DNA of 64,000 bases from [Clostridium] symbiosum. Lineage in GTDB: Bacteria > Bacillota > Clostridia > Lachnospirales > Lachnospiraceae. The stretch lies in contig CP143946.1 in NCBI GenBank assembly GCA_036419695.1, positions 1,792,001-1,856,000 on the forward strand, given 5' to 3'. Of this stretch, positions 1 to 8,274 are shown piece after piece. Both the position numbers and the translations under genes were made by a program. The notes beneath the pieces were generated by a model that was given only the letters and a program-made list of their open reading frames with translations, did not search any database and had not been told where the DNA came from. Numbering within the stretch: the first letter of the stretch is position 1; every line of letters begins with the position of its first letter.

Positions 1-174
1 TATGTGGGCTGGAAGTGGCATCCCGAGTATCTGATCAGTGAGATAGAGAGGGACGGCGTTCCATTCAGGCTGAAAAAGCTCTGGATTATCGCAATTCGTT
101 TCATTACACCAATTTTGGTTGGTATTGTTACTTTAACAGGTTTCTGGCAGATTTATTTAGTCATATTTAAATAA
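1..174 (+). CDS. C-terminal end of a sodium-dependent (NSS/SNF family) symporter, cut by window edge
   Basis: The reading frame is open from base 1 and stops with TAA at 172-174, giving the last 57 residues of a protein that starts outside the window. It has a short amphipathic stretch (YVGWKWHPEYLISEIERDG), then a hydrophobic helix, which is the usual tail of neurotransmitter:sodium symporter family transporters in Clostridia. These carry amino acids or related solutes into the cell with Na+. The substrate cannot be told from the tail. No strong terminator follows; the next promoter begins at 268. Confidence 0.6.
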   Translation, partial: YVGWKWHPEYLISEIERDGVPFRLKKLWIIAIRFITPILVGIVTLTGFWQIYLVIFK

Positions 175-267
175 AAACCAGGGCCGAAAACGCGTGAAAT
201 GACAAAAAAACCCAGGAACCGCAAGGCTTTTCCGGGACAAGCCTGTCGAATGCAGACTGCTGTAAGG

Positions 268-296
268 TTGACAAAATACGAAAATGGGCTTATAAT
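268..296 (+). promoter_or_regulatory. Consensus sigma-A promoter for the DUF6465-like gene
   Basis: TTGACA at 268-273, a 17-bp spacer and TATAAT at 291-296, both hexamers a full match to consensus. It lies 78 bp upstream of the start codon at 374, where the ribosome site is GAGGAGG (358-364). This predicts strong constitutive expression. Confidence 0.85.
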
Positions 297-373
297 TCCC
301 TCAATCGACAACAACAGATTAAAGCATCAGAGCAGTTGGGTTTTATCAGAGTTGATTTGAGGAGGAAAAGCAG

Positions 374-865
374 ATGGCAGCAACAAAGAAAACTGAGACA
401 AAGGCAGCAGTTGTAAAAGAAACTGCAAAACCTGTGGCTGAAGTGAAGGCAGCAGCACCGGCAGTACCTGAGATGAAGGAAGAAGCTAAGAAAGAAGTTG
501 AGAAGACTCCGGAAACGAAGGCGGAGGCACCAGAGAAAGAGGCTGCACCAAAGAAGGTAGCTGCACCGAAAAAGGAAGCCGCTCCGAAGAAAGAGGCTGC
601 ACCGAAGAAAGAAGCCACGGCTAAGAAGGCTCCGGCCAAGAAAGCCCCGGTAAAGAAGGAAGTAAAAACCGCTGTATACATACAGTACGCCGGAAAAGAG
701 GCAGAGGTGGAGAAGCTTATCGCAGCAGCGAAGAAAGCATATGTAGCCGCAGGACATAAAGAGGCAGATATCAAAACGGTTGAAATTTATGTGAAACCGG
801 AAGAGAATGCTGCTTACTATGTAATCAACGGCGAAGGCTCCGACGGATACAAAATTGTTTACTAA
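374..865 (+). CDS. DUF6465-like protein with a histone-H1-like Lys/Ala/Pro tail
   Basis: 163 residues. Residues 1 to about 98 are low-complexity and rich in K, A, E and P, with four tandem AAPKK units followed by AKKAPAKKAPVKK, resembling bacterial histone H1-like tails. Residues about 99-163 form a compact domain (TAVYIQYAGKEAEVEKLI ... GYKIVY) like the DUF6465 proteins common in Lachnospiraceae. Function is unknown. The basic tail suggests binding to DNA, RNA or another polyanion, but that is inference. A perfect-consensus promoter (268-296), a strong ribosome site and its own terminator (910-955) mark it as a highly expressed single-gene unit. Confidence 0.8.
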   Translation: MAATKKTETKAAVVKETAKPVAEVKAAAPAVPEMKEEAKKEVEKTPETKAEAPEKEAAPKKVAAPKKEAAPKKEAAPKKEATAKKAPAKKAPVKKEVKTAVYIQYAGKEAEVEKLIAAAKKAYVAAGHKEADIKTVEIYVKPEENAAYYVINGEGSDGYKIVY

Positions 866-909
866 TGGGATACCGATAGAATACCGACATAGATGGACTT
901 GAATAGATG

Positions 910-955
910 ATAAGCGCCGTTTTGCATGATGCAGACGGCGCTTATTATTATTTTT
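910..955 (+). terminator. Rho-independent terminator, probably used from both sides
   Basis: Stem ATAAGCGCCGT (910-920) pairs perfectly with ACGGCGCTTAT (935-945), followed by TATTATTTTT. It lies between the DUF6465-like gene and the convergent MerR gene. Confidence 0.85.
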
Positions 956-1049
956 CCATTGAGAGCGGCGGCCGGTACCCGGCCAGACTTTCTGCGGCCT
1001 CTGTTTCCGGGGAGCGGGGGGGTGTTCTGTGCCCGCAGCGGTCCGATTC

Positions 1050-1802
1050 TCAGTCCAGCAGTTCCACATAGGCCTTCAGATAGTCAATTCGTTTTTTCCC
1101 TATCGTCTCACTCAGGAGAAAATTGGCCAGAAGAATTCCTGTGTTATGTTTCTGCTGAAGGATTTCAAGCTTTTCGGAAATGTTGTTTCTATAGTTTTCA
1201 GAGGCAATTTCCTCTATCAGGAAGACGGCAAAGCGGCCGTCTTTTTCCTTTTGCCAGACCAGCTCGTCATCCTCCTCCGCTTCGGATACAATAATTCCCC
1301 TGATATCATTTTTATCGTGATCCGGGTCATGGGAATCCATGCAGCGGACATAGAGCGAAGGATTGCGGGTATACCGTATTAATTTATTGCGGTCACTGTA
1401 CTCAAATCGGACAACCGTGTCAAAGGGAACGCTCTCGTACGTGTAATCCACTGTTTTTAAATCGTGGATGCTTTTAATATGTTCACTTTTTAAGCAGGCG
1501 GATTCATACATTGCCGTATACATTCTAATCTTTTCCTCCAGGGTTTCCCTGACGGAGGAGAGGACCTTATCATAATCTTCGAGGCCAAACTGATTAAACC
1601 GCCCCATCTGCCGTACCGGCATTCCAAGATTCCTGTAAAATGCGATCTCCGCGATATTCGTCAAATCCTTGACCGTGTACTGCCTGTAATTATTGTCGGC
1701 TTTCTCAACGCTGAAAATCCCCTTGTCCTGCCAGAAGCGCAGGGTGGATTCCGGGATGTCCAGGAGGCGTGAGACTTCGCCGATGGAGAGAAGTTTTTCC
1801 AT
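1050..1802 (-). CDS. MerR-family transcriptional regulator
   Basis: 250 residues from the ATG at 1802, preceded by AAAGGA. An upstream extension of the frame runs into the palindromic repeat and is not a credible N-terminus. Residues 1-70 are a MerR winged helix (MEKLLSIGEVSRLLDIPEST; FWQDKGIF; NYRQYTVKDL). A coiled-coil stretch (about 95-115) and a C-terminal domain of about 130 residues follow, possibly an effector domain. It is divergent from the YfcC-amidohydrolase-YfcC genes. Their promoter at 2613-2643 has the 19-bp spacer and central dyad typical of MerR targets, so it is the likely activator of that operon (inference). A long palindromic repeat pair separates the gene from that promoter. 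Confidence 0.88.
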   Translation of the reverse strand: MEKLLSIGEVSRLLDIPESTLRFWQDKGIFSVEKADNNYRQYTVKDLTNIAEIAFYRNLGMPVRQMGRFNQFGLEDYDKVLSSVRETLEEKIRMYTAMYESACLKSEHIKSIHDLKTVDYTYESVPFDTVVRFEYSDRNKLIRYTRNPSLYVRCMDSHDPDHDKNDIRGIIVSEAEEDDELVWQKEKDGRFAVFLIEEIASENYRNNISEKLEILQQKHNTGILLANFLLSETIGKKRIDYLKAYVELLD

Positions 1803-1841
1803 AGAGGGGTCCTTTCTGTGTGTGGGGTGAAAAATTAGGAC

Positions 1842-2128
1842 GCCGCCGGGACGGCCGGGGTTCGGGATGGTGAGAGGGGTGTGAGCCTTCAGTCCCGGTT
1901 TACAGGTTATTGCGGGTGGGGAATCAGGGCAGAAAAAGTTCCTGCGGGAAACGCTTGCGCTCTTTGGAGTACATAGTGGTACTAACCTCGGAAAGACCTC
2001 GGTAAGTACCAATGAACTCCCAGGTTCCCTCCGGAATCTTTTTCTCCCTTCTTCCCCACAGGAAGGTTATGACCGGGACTGAAGACGCAAAGGTTTTCGC
2101 CATCCCGAACCCCGGCCGTCCCGGCGGC
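1842..2128 (+). repeat. Palindromic element R1
   Basis: The outer arms 1842-1870 and 2100-2128 are a perfect 29-bp inverted repeat. Inner arms CTTCAGTCCCGGT (1887-1899) and ACCGGGACTGAAG (2072-2084) are perfect over 13 bp. In the centre GGTACTAACC can pair with GGTAAGTACC (one mismatch). AAAAATTAGGAC precedes and GTCCTGATTTTT follows the outer arms, extending the symmetry. The minus-strand MerR gene starts only 40 bp away, so its leader or promoter lies within or beside the element. Confidence 0.85.
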
Positions 2129-2308
2129 TGACTGTCCTGATTTTTTTAGAAAGGGGTATTGTCTCAGCCACTACATGTTTCCGAAGGAAGTTTTATAAAG
2201 CCATCCTGAAGGTGACATGAAAAGCTTTGAAGGAACAGCCACCGAGTAGTGGCAGCGACCCTACCGGTGTCCTTGAAAGGAATCAGGAAAGTATAGAGTC
2301 TGCGAACC

Positions 2309-2567
2309 GGGTTGGGGTGGGCAGTAAATTACGCGGCTTCAGTTCCGGACATAGTCTGCCAGTGGGGGAGGAGGGAGAAAACTTTCCGAAGGGGACATTG
2401 AAGCCCGCCGGTGCTTAGCGAGGTCCCTCACGAGCTTAGCATCCGTTGTGCGCTTCACAAGCGGGAGCGGGTCCCCGGAGGAATTTTTTCTCCCGGAACC
2501 CCCGCCTCACCAATAATCTCCGCCCGGGACTGAAGACTCACCAACCTTCCACTCCCCACCCCAACCC
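2309..2567 (-). repeat. Palindromic element R2
   Basis: Outer arms GGGTTGGGGTGGG (2309-2321) and CCCACCCCAACCC (2555-2567) are complementary but unlike R1's arms. The inner arms are the family motif CTTCAGTTCCGG / CCCGGGACTGAAGAC with one mismatch. A second stem joins GGGAGAAAAC..CCGAAGGGGAC to GTCCCCGGAGG..TTTCTCCC. The centre contains the GGTGCTTAGC / GCTTAGCATC stem. The right flank carries GTCCTGATTTTT, as in R1. Confidence 0.82.
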
Positions 2568-2612
2568 CTCCCCCAGATTCGTCCTGATTTTTCAATTATA
2601 CACCTTCCCCTA

Positions 2613-2643
2613 TTGACATTCAAGTAACTTGAAGCTTTATAAT
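2613..2643 (+). promoter_or_regulatory. MerR-type promoter (19-bp spacer with central dyad) for the YfcC operon
   Basis: TTGACA at 2613-2618 and TATAAT at 2638-2643 are separated by 19 bp. The spacer holds a perfect inverted repeat TTCAAG-TAA-CTTGAA (2619-2633). An over-long spacer with a dyad between -35 and -10 is the known hallmark of promoters activated by DNA twisting by MerR-family proteins. The MerR gene at 1050-1802 is the obvious candidate activator. Confidence 0.75.
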
Positions 2644-2690
2644 TACAAATACAGAAATGTCGATTTTTGTAATTTTAGGAGGGATTCAGT

Positions 2691-4103
2691 ATGAGTGAAA
2701 CAACAGAAAAGAAGAAGTGGTTTGAACGGGTGAAGATGCCCCACACGTATGTTATACTGATAACGATACTTGTGATTATGACAATTCTCACCCATATCAT
2801 TCCGGCCGGGCAGTATCAGAGGGTGGAGGATCCGGTCAGCGGGAAGATGATTGTAGTGCCGGGAAGTTTTGAGTTTGTGGATATTAAGGCCCCTGGATTC
2901 TTTGATATCTTCCTGTCCCTGCAGCGCGGTTATGTGGACGCTGCCAACATTATGTTCTTAATTATCTTTGCGTATGGCTTTGTGTATATGCTGGTTAAGA
3001 ACGGAACCATGGATGCGGCCCTGGGCACGCTGGTGCGCCTTGTGGGCAAGAAGGTCCAGCTTATGATTCCGATTACGATGATTGTGCTCGGAGCATTAAG
3101 TTCGACGCTCGGTATCTTTGAGGAGGTATACGGACTGTTCCCGGTGTTTGTGGGAATTTCGGTGGCGCTGGGATATGATATTGTCGTTGGCGGAGCGATC
3201 GTGTGTCTGGGTGTTATCATCGGATATGCATCCGGTACGTTTAACCCGTATACGATCGGTATTGCCCAGGACGTTGCCGGTGTGGAGATGTTCTCGGGAC
3301 TGGGGCTGCGCGTCGTAATCCTGGTTGTGTTTGAGCTGGCGGCGATTCTGTACATTATGAATTATGCACGTAAGGTGAAAGCGGATCCGACCAAATCCAT
3401 CATGTATGGTGTGGAGAGTGAATTTGTCCAGAGAAAGAGCCTGGATGAACTGACAGGGGCAAAGATGAACACGAGACAGAAAATCTGTCTGCTCATTTTC
3501 TTTGCGACACTGGGCAGCCTTCTTTACGGTACGACACAGCTCGGCTGGTATATCGATGAGATTGCGGCCATGTTCCTGATGATGATGATCTTTGCGGGAA
3601 TTGCGAGCGGGTATTCGGCAACCGATATCTGCAAGACATTTATCGAGTCCACGAAGGCCATGGTTTCTTCCATGCTGATCGTCGGATTTACAAGAGGCAT
3701 CCTGCTTGTCATGAAGGACGGCATGATTTCCGATACAATTGTTTATTATCTGGTATCCTTACTCTCCGGTGCGAGCAAGTATGTATCCGCCTACGGTATG
3801 CTTTTCCTTCAGAATATCATCAAGTTCTTTATCACGGGTTCATCCAGCCAGGCTACCATCACGATGCCGATTATGGCTCCTACGGCCGAGCTGATTGGCC
3901 TGAGCAAACAGATTGCGGTTCTGGCTTACCAGTTCGGCAACGGTTTTGCCGATATGTTCTGGCCGACATCCTGTGCCCTTTACTGCGGTCTTATGGGTGT
4001 TCCACTTAATAAATGGTATAAGTTCATCACGCCGTTCTTTGGAATCGTGCTGATACTGGAAGTTATTTTTATGACGGTTGCAGTTGCCATTGGTTATTGT
4101 TAA
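2691..4103 (+). CDS. YfcC/DcuC-type membrane carrier, first of two paralogues
   Basis: 470 residues, about 11-12 membrane segments, with the opening MPHTYVILITI and the signature region GSSSQATITMPIMAP near residue 390 that mark the YfcC (DcuC superfamily) carriers. E. coli members are annotated as basic amino-acid or C4-dicarboxylate carriers; the substrate here is unknown. AGGAGGGATT precedes the ATG. It is the first gene of a probable operon with the amidohydrolase (4173) and a second YfcC (5471), read from the MerR-type promoter. The likely role is uptake of the compound that the amidohydrolase opens. Confidence 0.88.
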   Translation: MSETTEKKKWFERVKMPHTYVILITILVIMTILTHIIPAGQYQRVEDPVSGKMIVVPGSFEFVDIKAPGFFDIFLSLQRGYVDAANIMFLIIFAYGFVYMLVKNGTMDAALGTLVRLVGKKVQLMIPITMIVLGALSSTLGIFEEVYGLFPVFVGISVALGYDIVVGGAIVCLGVIIGYASGTFNPYTIGIAQDVAGVEMFSGLGLRVVILVVFELAAILYIMNYARKVKADPTKSIMYGVESEFVQRKSLDELTGAKMNTRQKICLLIFFATLGSLLYGTTQLGWYIDEIAAMFLMMMIFAGIASGYSATDICKTFIESTKAMVSSMLIVGFTRGILLVMKDGMISDTIVYYLVSLLSGASKYVSAYGMLFLQNIIKFFITGSSSQATITMPIMAPTAELIGLSKQIAVLAYQFGNGFADMFWPTSCALYCGLMGVPLNKWYKFITPFFGIVLILEVIFMTVAVAIGYC

Positions 4104-4172
4104 TGCCGGTGCAAGGCACGCCGGAAGGTTTTAGATTGAAGAATACATGAATCAGAAAGTGCGGGGTACGAT

Positions 4173-5321
4173 ATGATTATTAAAAACGGACAGGTTCTGC
4201 TTTTTGAAGAGGGCGGATTTGTAAAAAGAGATATCCTTGTGAAAGACGGAAAGATTGTTAAAATAGCGGAATCGATCGCGGAAGCGGAGGCCGTGGAAGA
4301 CGGCGGGGAAGTAATTGACGCCGGGGGCAGGTTCATCACCCCAGGAATGATTGACGCCCACAGCCATATCTGCATCAGCGAGGAGGGGATGGGAGCCATC
4401 GCCGATGACTGCAACGATTACAGCGAAGCCGTAATGCCTTATCTGGAGACCATTGACGGCATTAACCCCTTTGATCTGGCGGTGGATACGGCGGTGAGGG
4501 CCGGTGTGACCTGCGCCTGTGTCTGCCCGGGAAGCGACAGCGTGGTGGGCGGCATATGCAGCGCCATCCAGCTTAAGGGAAATGTGGCGGAAGACATGGT
4601 GCTGCAGAGAAAAGCGGCCGTTAAGTGCAGCTTCGGCGAAAATCCCAAGAGGGCCGGATACGGCTTTAAGACCAGGATGGGCAATGCCTACCTGCTGAGA
4701 AAATGTATTGAGGATGCCATTGATTACAAGCACAGAAAGGAAGAGGCGGAAAAAGCGGGAAATTATTTCAGGACCGACATCGGAATGGAAAATATGCTTT
4801 TGCTTCTGGATAAGAAGATACCCCTCCATGCCCATGTACACAGGGCCGACGATGTATGCACGGCAATCAGGATTGCAAAGGAATATGATTTAAAACTGGT
4901 TATTGTCCACTGCACGGACGGAATTTCCATCGTGGATTACCTTGCAAAACATGATTATCCGGTTATTCTCGGACCGACGATGTATCCACGTTCCAAACTT
5001 GAGAGCATGAGCCGCAGCTTTGAGACGGCGGGAGTGTTAAGCAAGGCGGGAATTAAGATCTGCATCACGGCGGATCATGACGTGACGCCGATTTATTACC
5101 TTTCCGTGTATGCCGCACAGTCGGTGCGCGCCGGACTCGACGAGCTGGAAGGATTAAAGGCCGTTACAAAAAATCCTGCGGAGGTCCTGGGAATCGACGA
5201 CAGAAAGGGAGAACTGGCCGTGGGGCGTGACGCCGATATTGTGATCTGGTCGAAACATCCGTTTGATTATGATACAAAGGTGGAAAAAGTCTACATGGAA
5301 GGCCGGGATATGACGGAATAG
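4173..5321 (+). CDS. Metal-dependent amidohydrolase (imidazolonepropionase-like)
   Basis: 382 residues. The metal-binding motif DAHSH is at 61-65, further metal ligands are likely in LHAHVHRADD and IVHCTDG, and the Asp of ITADHD completes the amidohydrolase-superfamily site. The N-terminal beta-sandwich (IIKNGQVLLFEEG) and C-terminal GRDADIVIWS tail are typical of imidazolonepropionase-related and other cyclic-amide hydrolases. The enzyme should hydrolyse a cyclic amide or amidine in the cytoplasm; the exact substrate is not visible. It is 69 bp after the first YfcC and 149 bp before the second. Confidence 0.85.
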   Translation: MIIKNGQVLLFEEGGFVKRDILVKDGKIVKIAESIAEAEAVEDGGEVIDAGGRFITPGMIDAHSHICISEEGMGAIADDCNDYSEAVMPYLETIDGINPFDLAVDTAVRAGVTCACVCPGSDSVVGGICSAIQLKGNVAEDMVLQRKAAVKCSFGENPKRAGYGFKTRMGNAYLLRKCIEDAIDYKHRKEEAEKAGNYFRTDIGMENMLLLLDKKIPLHAHVHRADDVCTAIRIAKEYDLKLVIVHCTDGISIVDYLAKHDYPVILGPTMYPRSKLESMSRSFETAGVLSKAGIKICITADHDVTPIYYLSVYAAQSVRAGLDELEGLKAVTKNPAEVLGIDDRKGELAVGRDADIVIWSKHPFDYDTKVEKVYMEGRDMTE

Positions 5322-5419
5322 GAAAATATGATATAGGATTTATTATAATTGTTCAGAAGGCAGTATTCCGGAAAACGATAACTGTGAAGGTGATGAACCG
5401 TTATAATTAAATGACATAA

Positions 5420-5443
5420 CCCGGGGATTTTTCCCCGGGATTT
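5420..5443 (+). terminator. Hairpin between amidohydrolase and second YfcC gene (terminator or attenuator)
   Basis: CCCGGGGA (5420-5427), TTTT loop, TCCCCGGG (5432-5439), then ATTTC. The stem is strong but the T-run weak, so it may dampen rather than stop transcription into the gene at 5471. Confidence 0.55.
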
Positions 5444-5470
5444 CTGGCATAAAGTAATGGGGGATGAAAA

Positions 5471-6862
5471 ATGGGAAAAATAAAAAATAAAGTACAGAAT
5501 ATCAAGATGCCGCACACCTATGTAATTCTTACGGTTATTCTTCTGGCTGTGGTGGCTCTCACCTATCTGGTCCCTGCGGGGGAGTATGACAGGATTCTCG
5601 ATCCTGTGAGCAATAAAATGATTGTCATTCCGGAGTCCTTTCATTTTACCGAGGGAGTGAGGCCGGGATTTTTCGATGTATTCCTGGCTCTTCAGAGAGG
5701 ATATGTCAGCGCCGCGAATATCCTTTTTCTGATTATCTTTGCCTACGGTTATGTCTATGTGCTGATTGACAACGGGACGCTTAACAGCCTGATTAACTGT
5801 ATGCTTTCTTCCATGGGCAGAAGGACTTACCTGATTATCCCGGTGAGTATGTTTGCCTTCGGCGTGCTCGGCTCCACAATGGGAATCTTTGAGGAACTGT
5901 ATGGAATGGTTCCCGTTTTCGTCGGAATTGCGGTGGCTCTTGGATACGATGTGATCGTGGGAGGAGCCATCGTATTTGTCGGCGTGGCCACCGGGTTTGC
6001 GGCCGCGACAACGAATCCGTTTTCCATCGGTATCGCCCAGAGCATTGCCGGTGTGCCGATGTTCTCCGGGCTGGCCTACCACGCCGTCATTTTCCTGGTT
6101 TTTCAGACGGTGGCAATTATCTATGTTATGTGGTACGCAAAGAGGGTAAAGGCAAATCCGGAAAAATCGGTGCTGTTTGGTGAAAAACTGGAAACGCTGC
6201 CGGTCCATAAGGTGACGGAGGAAAAGATGACCTTAAGGCAGAAACTCTGCCTTGGGCTTTTTGTGTTTACGATAGGATTTCTGCTCTATGGTACCATGAA
6301 GCTGGGATGGTATATTGATGAGATAGCGGCGATGTTTCTGATGATGATGATTATCACCGGTGTTGTGGGCGGGTACGGCGCGACAAAGATCTGTAAGACT
6401 TTTATTACATCCACGCAGAGTATGGTGTCGTCCATGCTGGTCGTGGGCTTTACCCGCGGCATTCTTCTGACCATGCAGGACGCGATGATATCCGACACGG
6501 TAGTTTACTACCTGTCCCAGATGTTGAACGGCTGCAGCCAGTACATTTCCGCAGTCGGCATGCTGATCATCCAGAACGTGATCAATTTCTTCATTACGGG
6601 CTCTTCCAGCCAGGCTACCATTACGATGCCGATTATGGCTCCGGTTGCCGATATCGTGGGACTGAGCCGTCAGACGGCCGTTCTGGCCTACTGCTTTGGG
6701 GACGGATTCTCGGATATGTTCTGGCCCACGGCCTGTGCGCTGGAATGCGGTCTCATGGGTGTGCCGCTCAATAAATGGTATAAATTTATGACGCCTCTGT
6801 TCTGCATCATGATGGCGCTGCAGGTGATATTTATGCTGATATCCGTGGCGCTGTCCGTGTAG
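5471..6862 (+). CDS. YfcC/DcuC-type membrane carrier, second paralogue
   Basis: 463 residues, closely similar to the carrier at 2691 (shared MPHTYVIL, LGWYIDEIAAMFLMMM and GSSSQATITMPIMAP) but not a recent duplication: codons and loops differ throughout. Ribosome site GGGGGATG lies before the ATG. It is separated from the amidohydrolase by a strong hairpin, so it may be expressed at a different level. It ends 27 bp from the convergent PucR gene. Substrate is unknown; pairing with the amidohydrolase suggests two related cyclic or amino-acid-like substrates, or import and export of substrate and product. Confidence 0.87.
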   Translation: MGKIKNKVQNIKMPHTYVILTVILLAVVALTYLVPAGEYDRILDPVSNKMIVIPESFHFTEGVRPGFFDVFLALQRGYVSAANILFLIIFAYGYVYVLIDNGTLNSLINCMLSSMGRRTYLIIPVSMFAFGVLGSTMGIFEELYGMVPVFVGIAVALGYDVIVGGAIVFVGVATGFAAATTNPFSIGIAQSIAGVPMFSGLAYHAVIFLVFQTVAIIYVMWYAKRVKANPEKSVLFGEKLETLPVHKVTEEKMTLRQKLCLGLFVFTIGFLLYGTMKLGWYIDEIAAMFLMMMIITGVVGGYGATKICKTFITSTQSMVSSMLVVGFTRGILLTMQDAMISDTVVYYLSQMLNGCSQYISAVGMLIIQNVINFFITGSSSQATITMPIMAPVADIVGLSRQTAVLAYCFGDGFSDMFWPTACALECGLMGVPLNKWYKFMTPLFCIMMALQVIFMLISVALSV

Positions 6863-6888
6863 GCGGACAGTGCAGAGGATATCAGGGA

Positions 6889-8025
6889 TTATAAAAGTTT
6901 TTCCGCTTTCAGCGCCAGTGAGACGCGTTCGATAAATACATAAGGTTCTTCCAGAAGCCCGAGAATTGTCCGGGCTTTTGTTATGCGGAAACGCACCGTG
7001 TTTTCGTGGGTGTTTAACCGTTCGGCCGTCTTTTTGATATTGCCGTTTGTTTCAAGAAATGTGGAGACGGTCTTTACAAGCTCAATGCCGTGCCTGGCTT
7101 CATAGTCCCTGAGAGGCCCCAGGGTTTCCCGGCAGAAAATGCGGAGGGAGTCGTGGTTTCTCATGGGCAGGAGCAGGTTATAAACCGAGACATCGTCGTT
7201 CCATGTAATCCGGTTTTCCGTAATCCGGCTGATTTCGTGGGCGGAACAGGCCTCTTTCAGCGCCCGGACAAAGCCGCCCGCGTCCTCAAAACGGCCGCTT
7301 ATTCCAACAAAGAAGCCATCGCCGTACCGGGAAAAGAGCCGGAGGAGGGAGTCCGCGGAAGGTGGGCTGCCGGCAGCGTTTTCTGTTTTCATGATCACAA
7401 AACCGCCTTTCTGGTAGCGCAGGAAAGGAAGGCCGTATTGGGTATCCAGGTCATTTTTCAGCAGACGGAACCGCATGGGGGCCAGCGACGGAAAGGTGAC
7501 GTAAAGGCACCGGTATCCGGGCGGCAGTTCCGGGACCAGATACTGGATCAGCTCGCTGCATTCCGCGGCCGAGAGGTTGTCGTAAAGAAGGCGGTTGAGC
7601 TTGTTCTCGGAATGGAGGTCCAGCTGTTCGGTCAGGATTAGTTCGGAAATATCCTTAATCAGCCTGCCGTAGGGAATATCGTTGTCAATCATGATGATGG
7701 GATAGCGGTTTTGATTGGCGAGGCGGATAACCCGCTCCGGCAGCTCCCGGACGCGGTAACGCACGCCGATGCAGCAGGAACTTCCGGTCTGGATATAAAA
7801 TCGGATGATATTATAAATCTGTTCTTCATAATTTCCGTCTGTATAAAAACTGTGGATATACAAATCCCCCTGGGATACCAGGGCATAACCGGGGTCCTCC
7901 GGATCCAGCGGGGAGTCGGTGAAATTGACGCGCATAACCTCCCGGTTCAGCCCTGCCGCGCCGCATGCCAGTTCCGCATTCTTTAAAATCTCAAGCTTCA
8001 AGATATCATTTACCGTTATTCCCAT
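6889..8025 (-). CDS. PucR-family transcriptional regulator
   Basis: 378 residues; ATG at 8025 after AAAGGACAC. The N-terminal PucR domain (about 8-130) is followed by a GGDEF-like spacer region and a C-terminal PucR helix-turn-helix (TNGNIKKTAERLNTHENT, about residues 325-345). The family was named for B. subtilis PucR, the regulator of purine (allantoin) catabolism; members usually control neighbouring catabolic genes. It is divergent from the DUF917-permease-PepD-MFS operon that starts 250 bp away and probably controls it. Confidence 0.87.
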   Translation of the reverse strand: MGITVNDILKLEILKNAELACGAAGLNREVMRVNFTDSPLDPEDPGYALVSQGDLYIHSFYTDGNYEEQIYNIIRFYIQTGSSCCIGVRYRVRELPERVIRLANQNRYPIIMIDNDIPYGRLIKDISELILTEQLDLHSENKLNRLLYDNLSAAECSELIQYLVPELPPGYRCLYVTFPSLAPMRFRLLKNDLDTQYGLPFLRYQKGGFVIMKTENAAGSPPSADSLLRLFSRYGDGFFVGISGRFEDAGGFVRALKEACSAHEISRITENRITWNDDVSVYNLLLPMRNHDSLRIFCRETLGPLRDYEARHGIELVKTVSTFLETNGNIKKTAERLNTHENTVRFRITKARTILGLLEEPYVFIERVSLALKAEKLL

Positions 8026-8274
8026 AAAAGTGTCCTTTCAAATGTCATATCGGTTGTTAGATTCCTTTAAATCAAAAAATCGGTTGTCCTGTAGTCATTA
8101 TGGAACAGGGGGGAATCCATGTCAAGAAAAGGGTTGTAAATATTACAAAATAAATGCTTGTTTTTTGTACTTTATCATGATGAACCGTCAGAGCGCAGAC
8201 AGTACAATAGAATTATGAAAACAGTGCAGCGGTACATTGGAGTATCGGCAGAGAGACAGGAGAGGAGAAAGAAA

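Larger units (their letters stand above)
1842..2567. repeat. Composite A: two long palindromic elements (R1, R2) arranged tail-to-tail
   Basis: R1 (1842-2128) and R2 (2309-2567) are related hairpin elements in opposite orientation. Conserved tails lie between them: R1 ends in ...GCCACTAC (2167-2174) and R2 begins GTAGTGGC... (2246-2253), leaving a 71-bp unrelated spacer (2175-2245). The same arrangement recurs at 46422-47170. No transposase or plausible ORF lies inside; the 63-codon frame at 2227-2418 runs through the palindrome and has no family features. The unit fills the gap between the MerR gene and its probable target promoter. Confidence 0.85.

Noticed and set aside
290..1069. 259-codon minus-strand frame over the DUF6465-like gene
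   Set aside because: Antisense to a gene with consensus promoter and ribosome site; the Leu/Phe/Cys-rich translation is the mirror of a Lys/Ala-rich gene.
2227..2418. 63-codon plus-strand frame
   Set aside because: Runs through palindromic element R2 with no ribosome site; the same region in other copies is not kept open.
1842..2567. Insertion sequence
   Set aside because: Inverted repeats are present but no transposase or its remains lie in any frame, and no target-site duplication was evident.
2691..6862. Recent tandem duplication of the YfcC genes
   Set aside because: The proteins share motifs but differ in codons and loops throughout, so the duplication is old or the genes were assembled separately.
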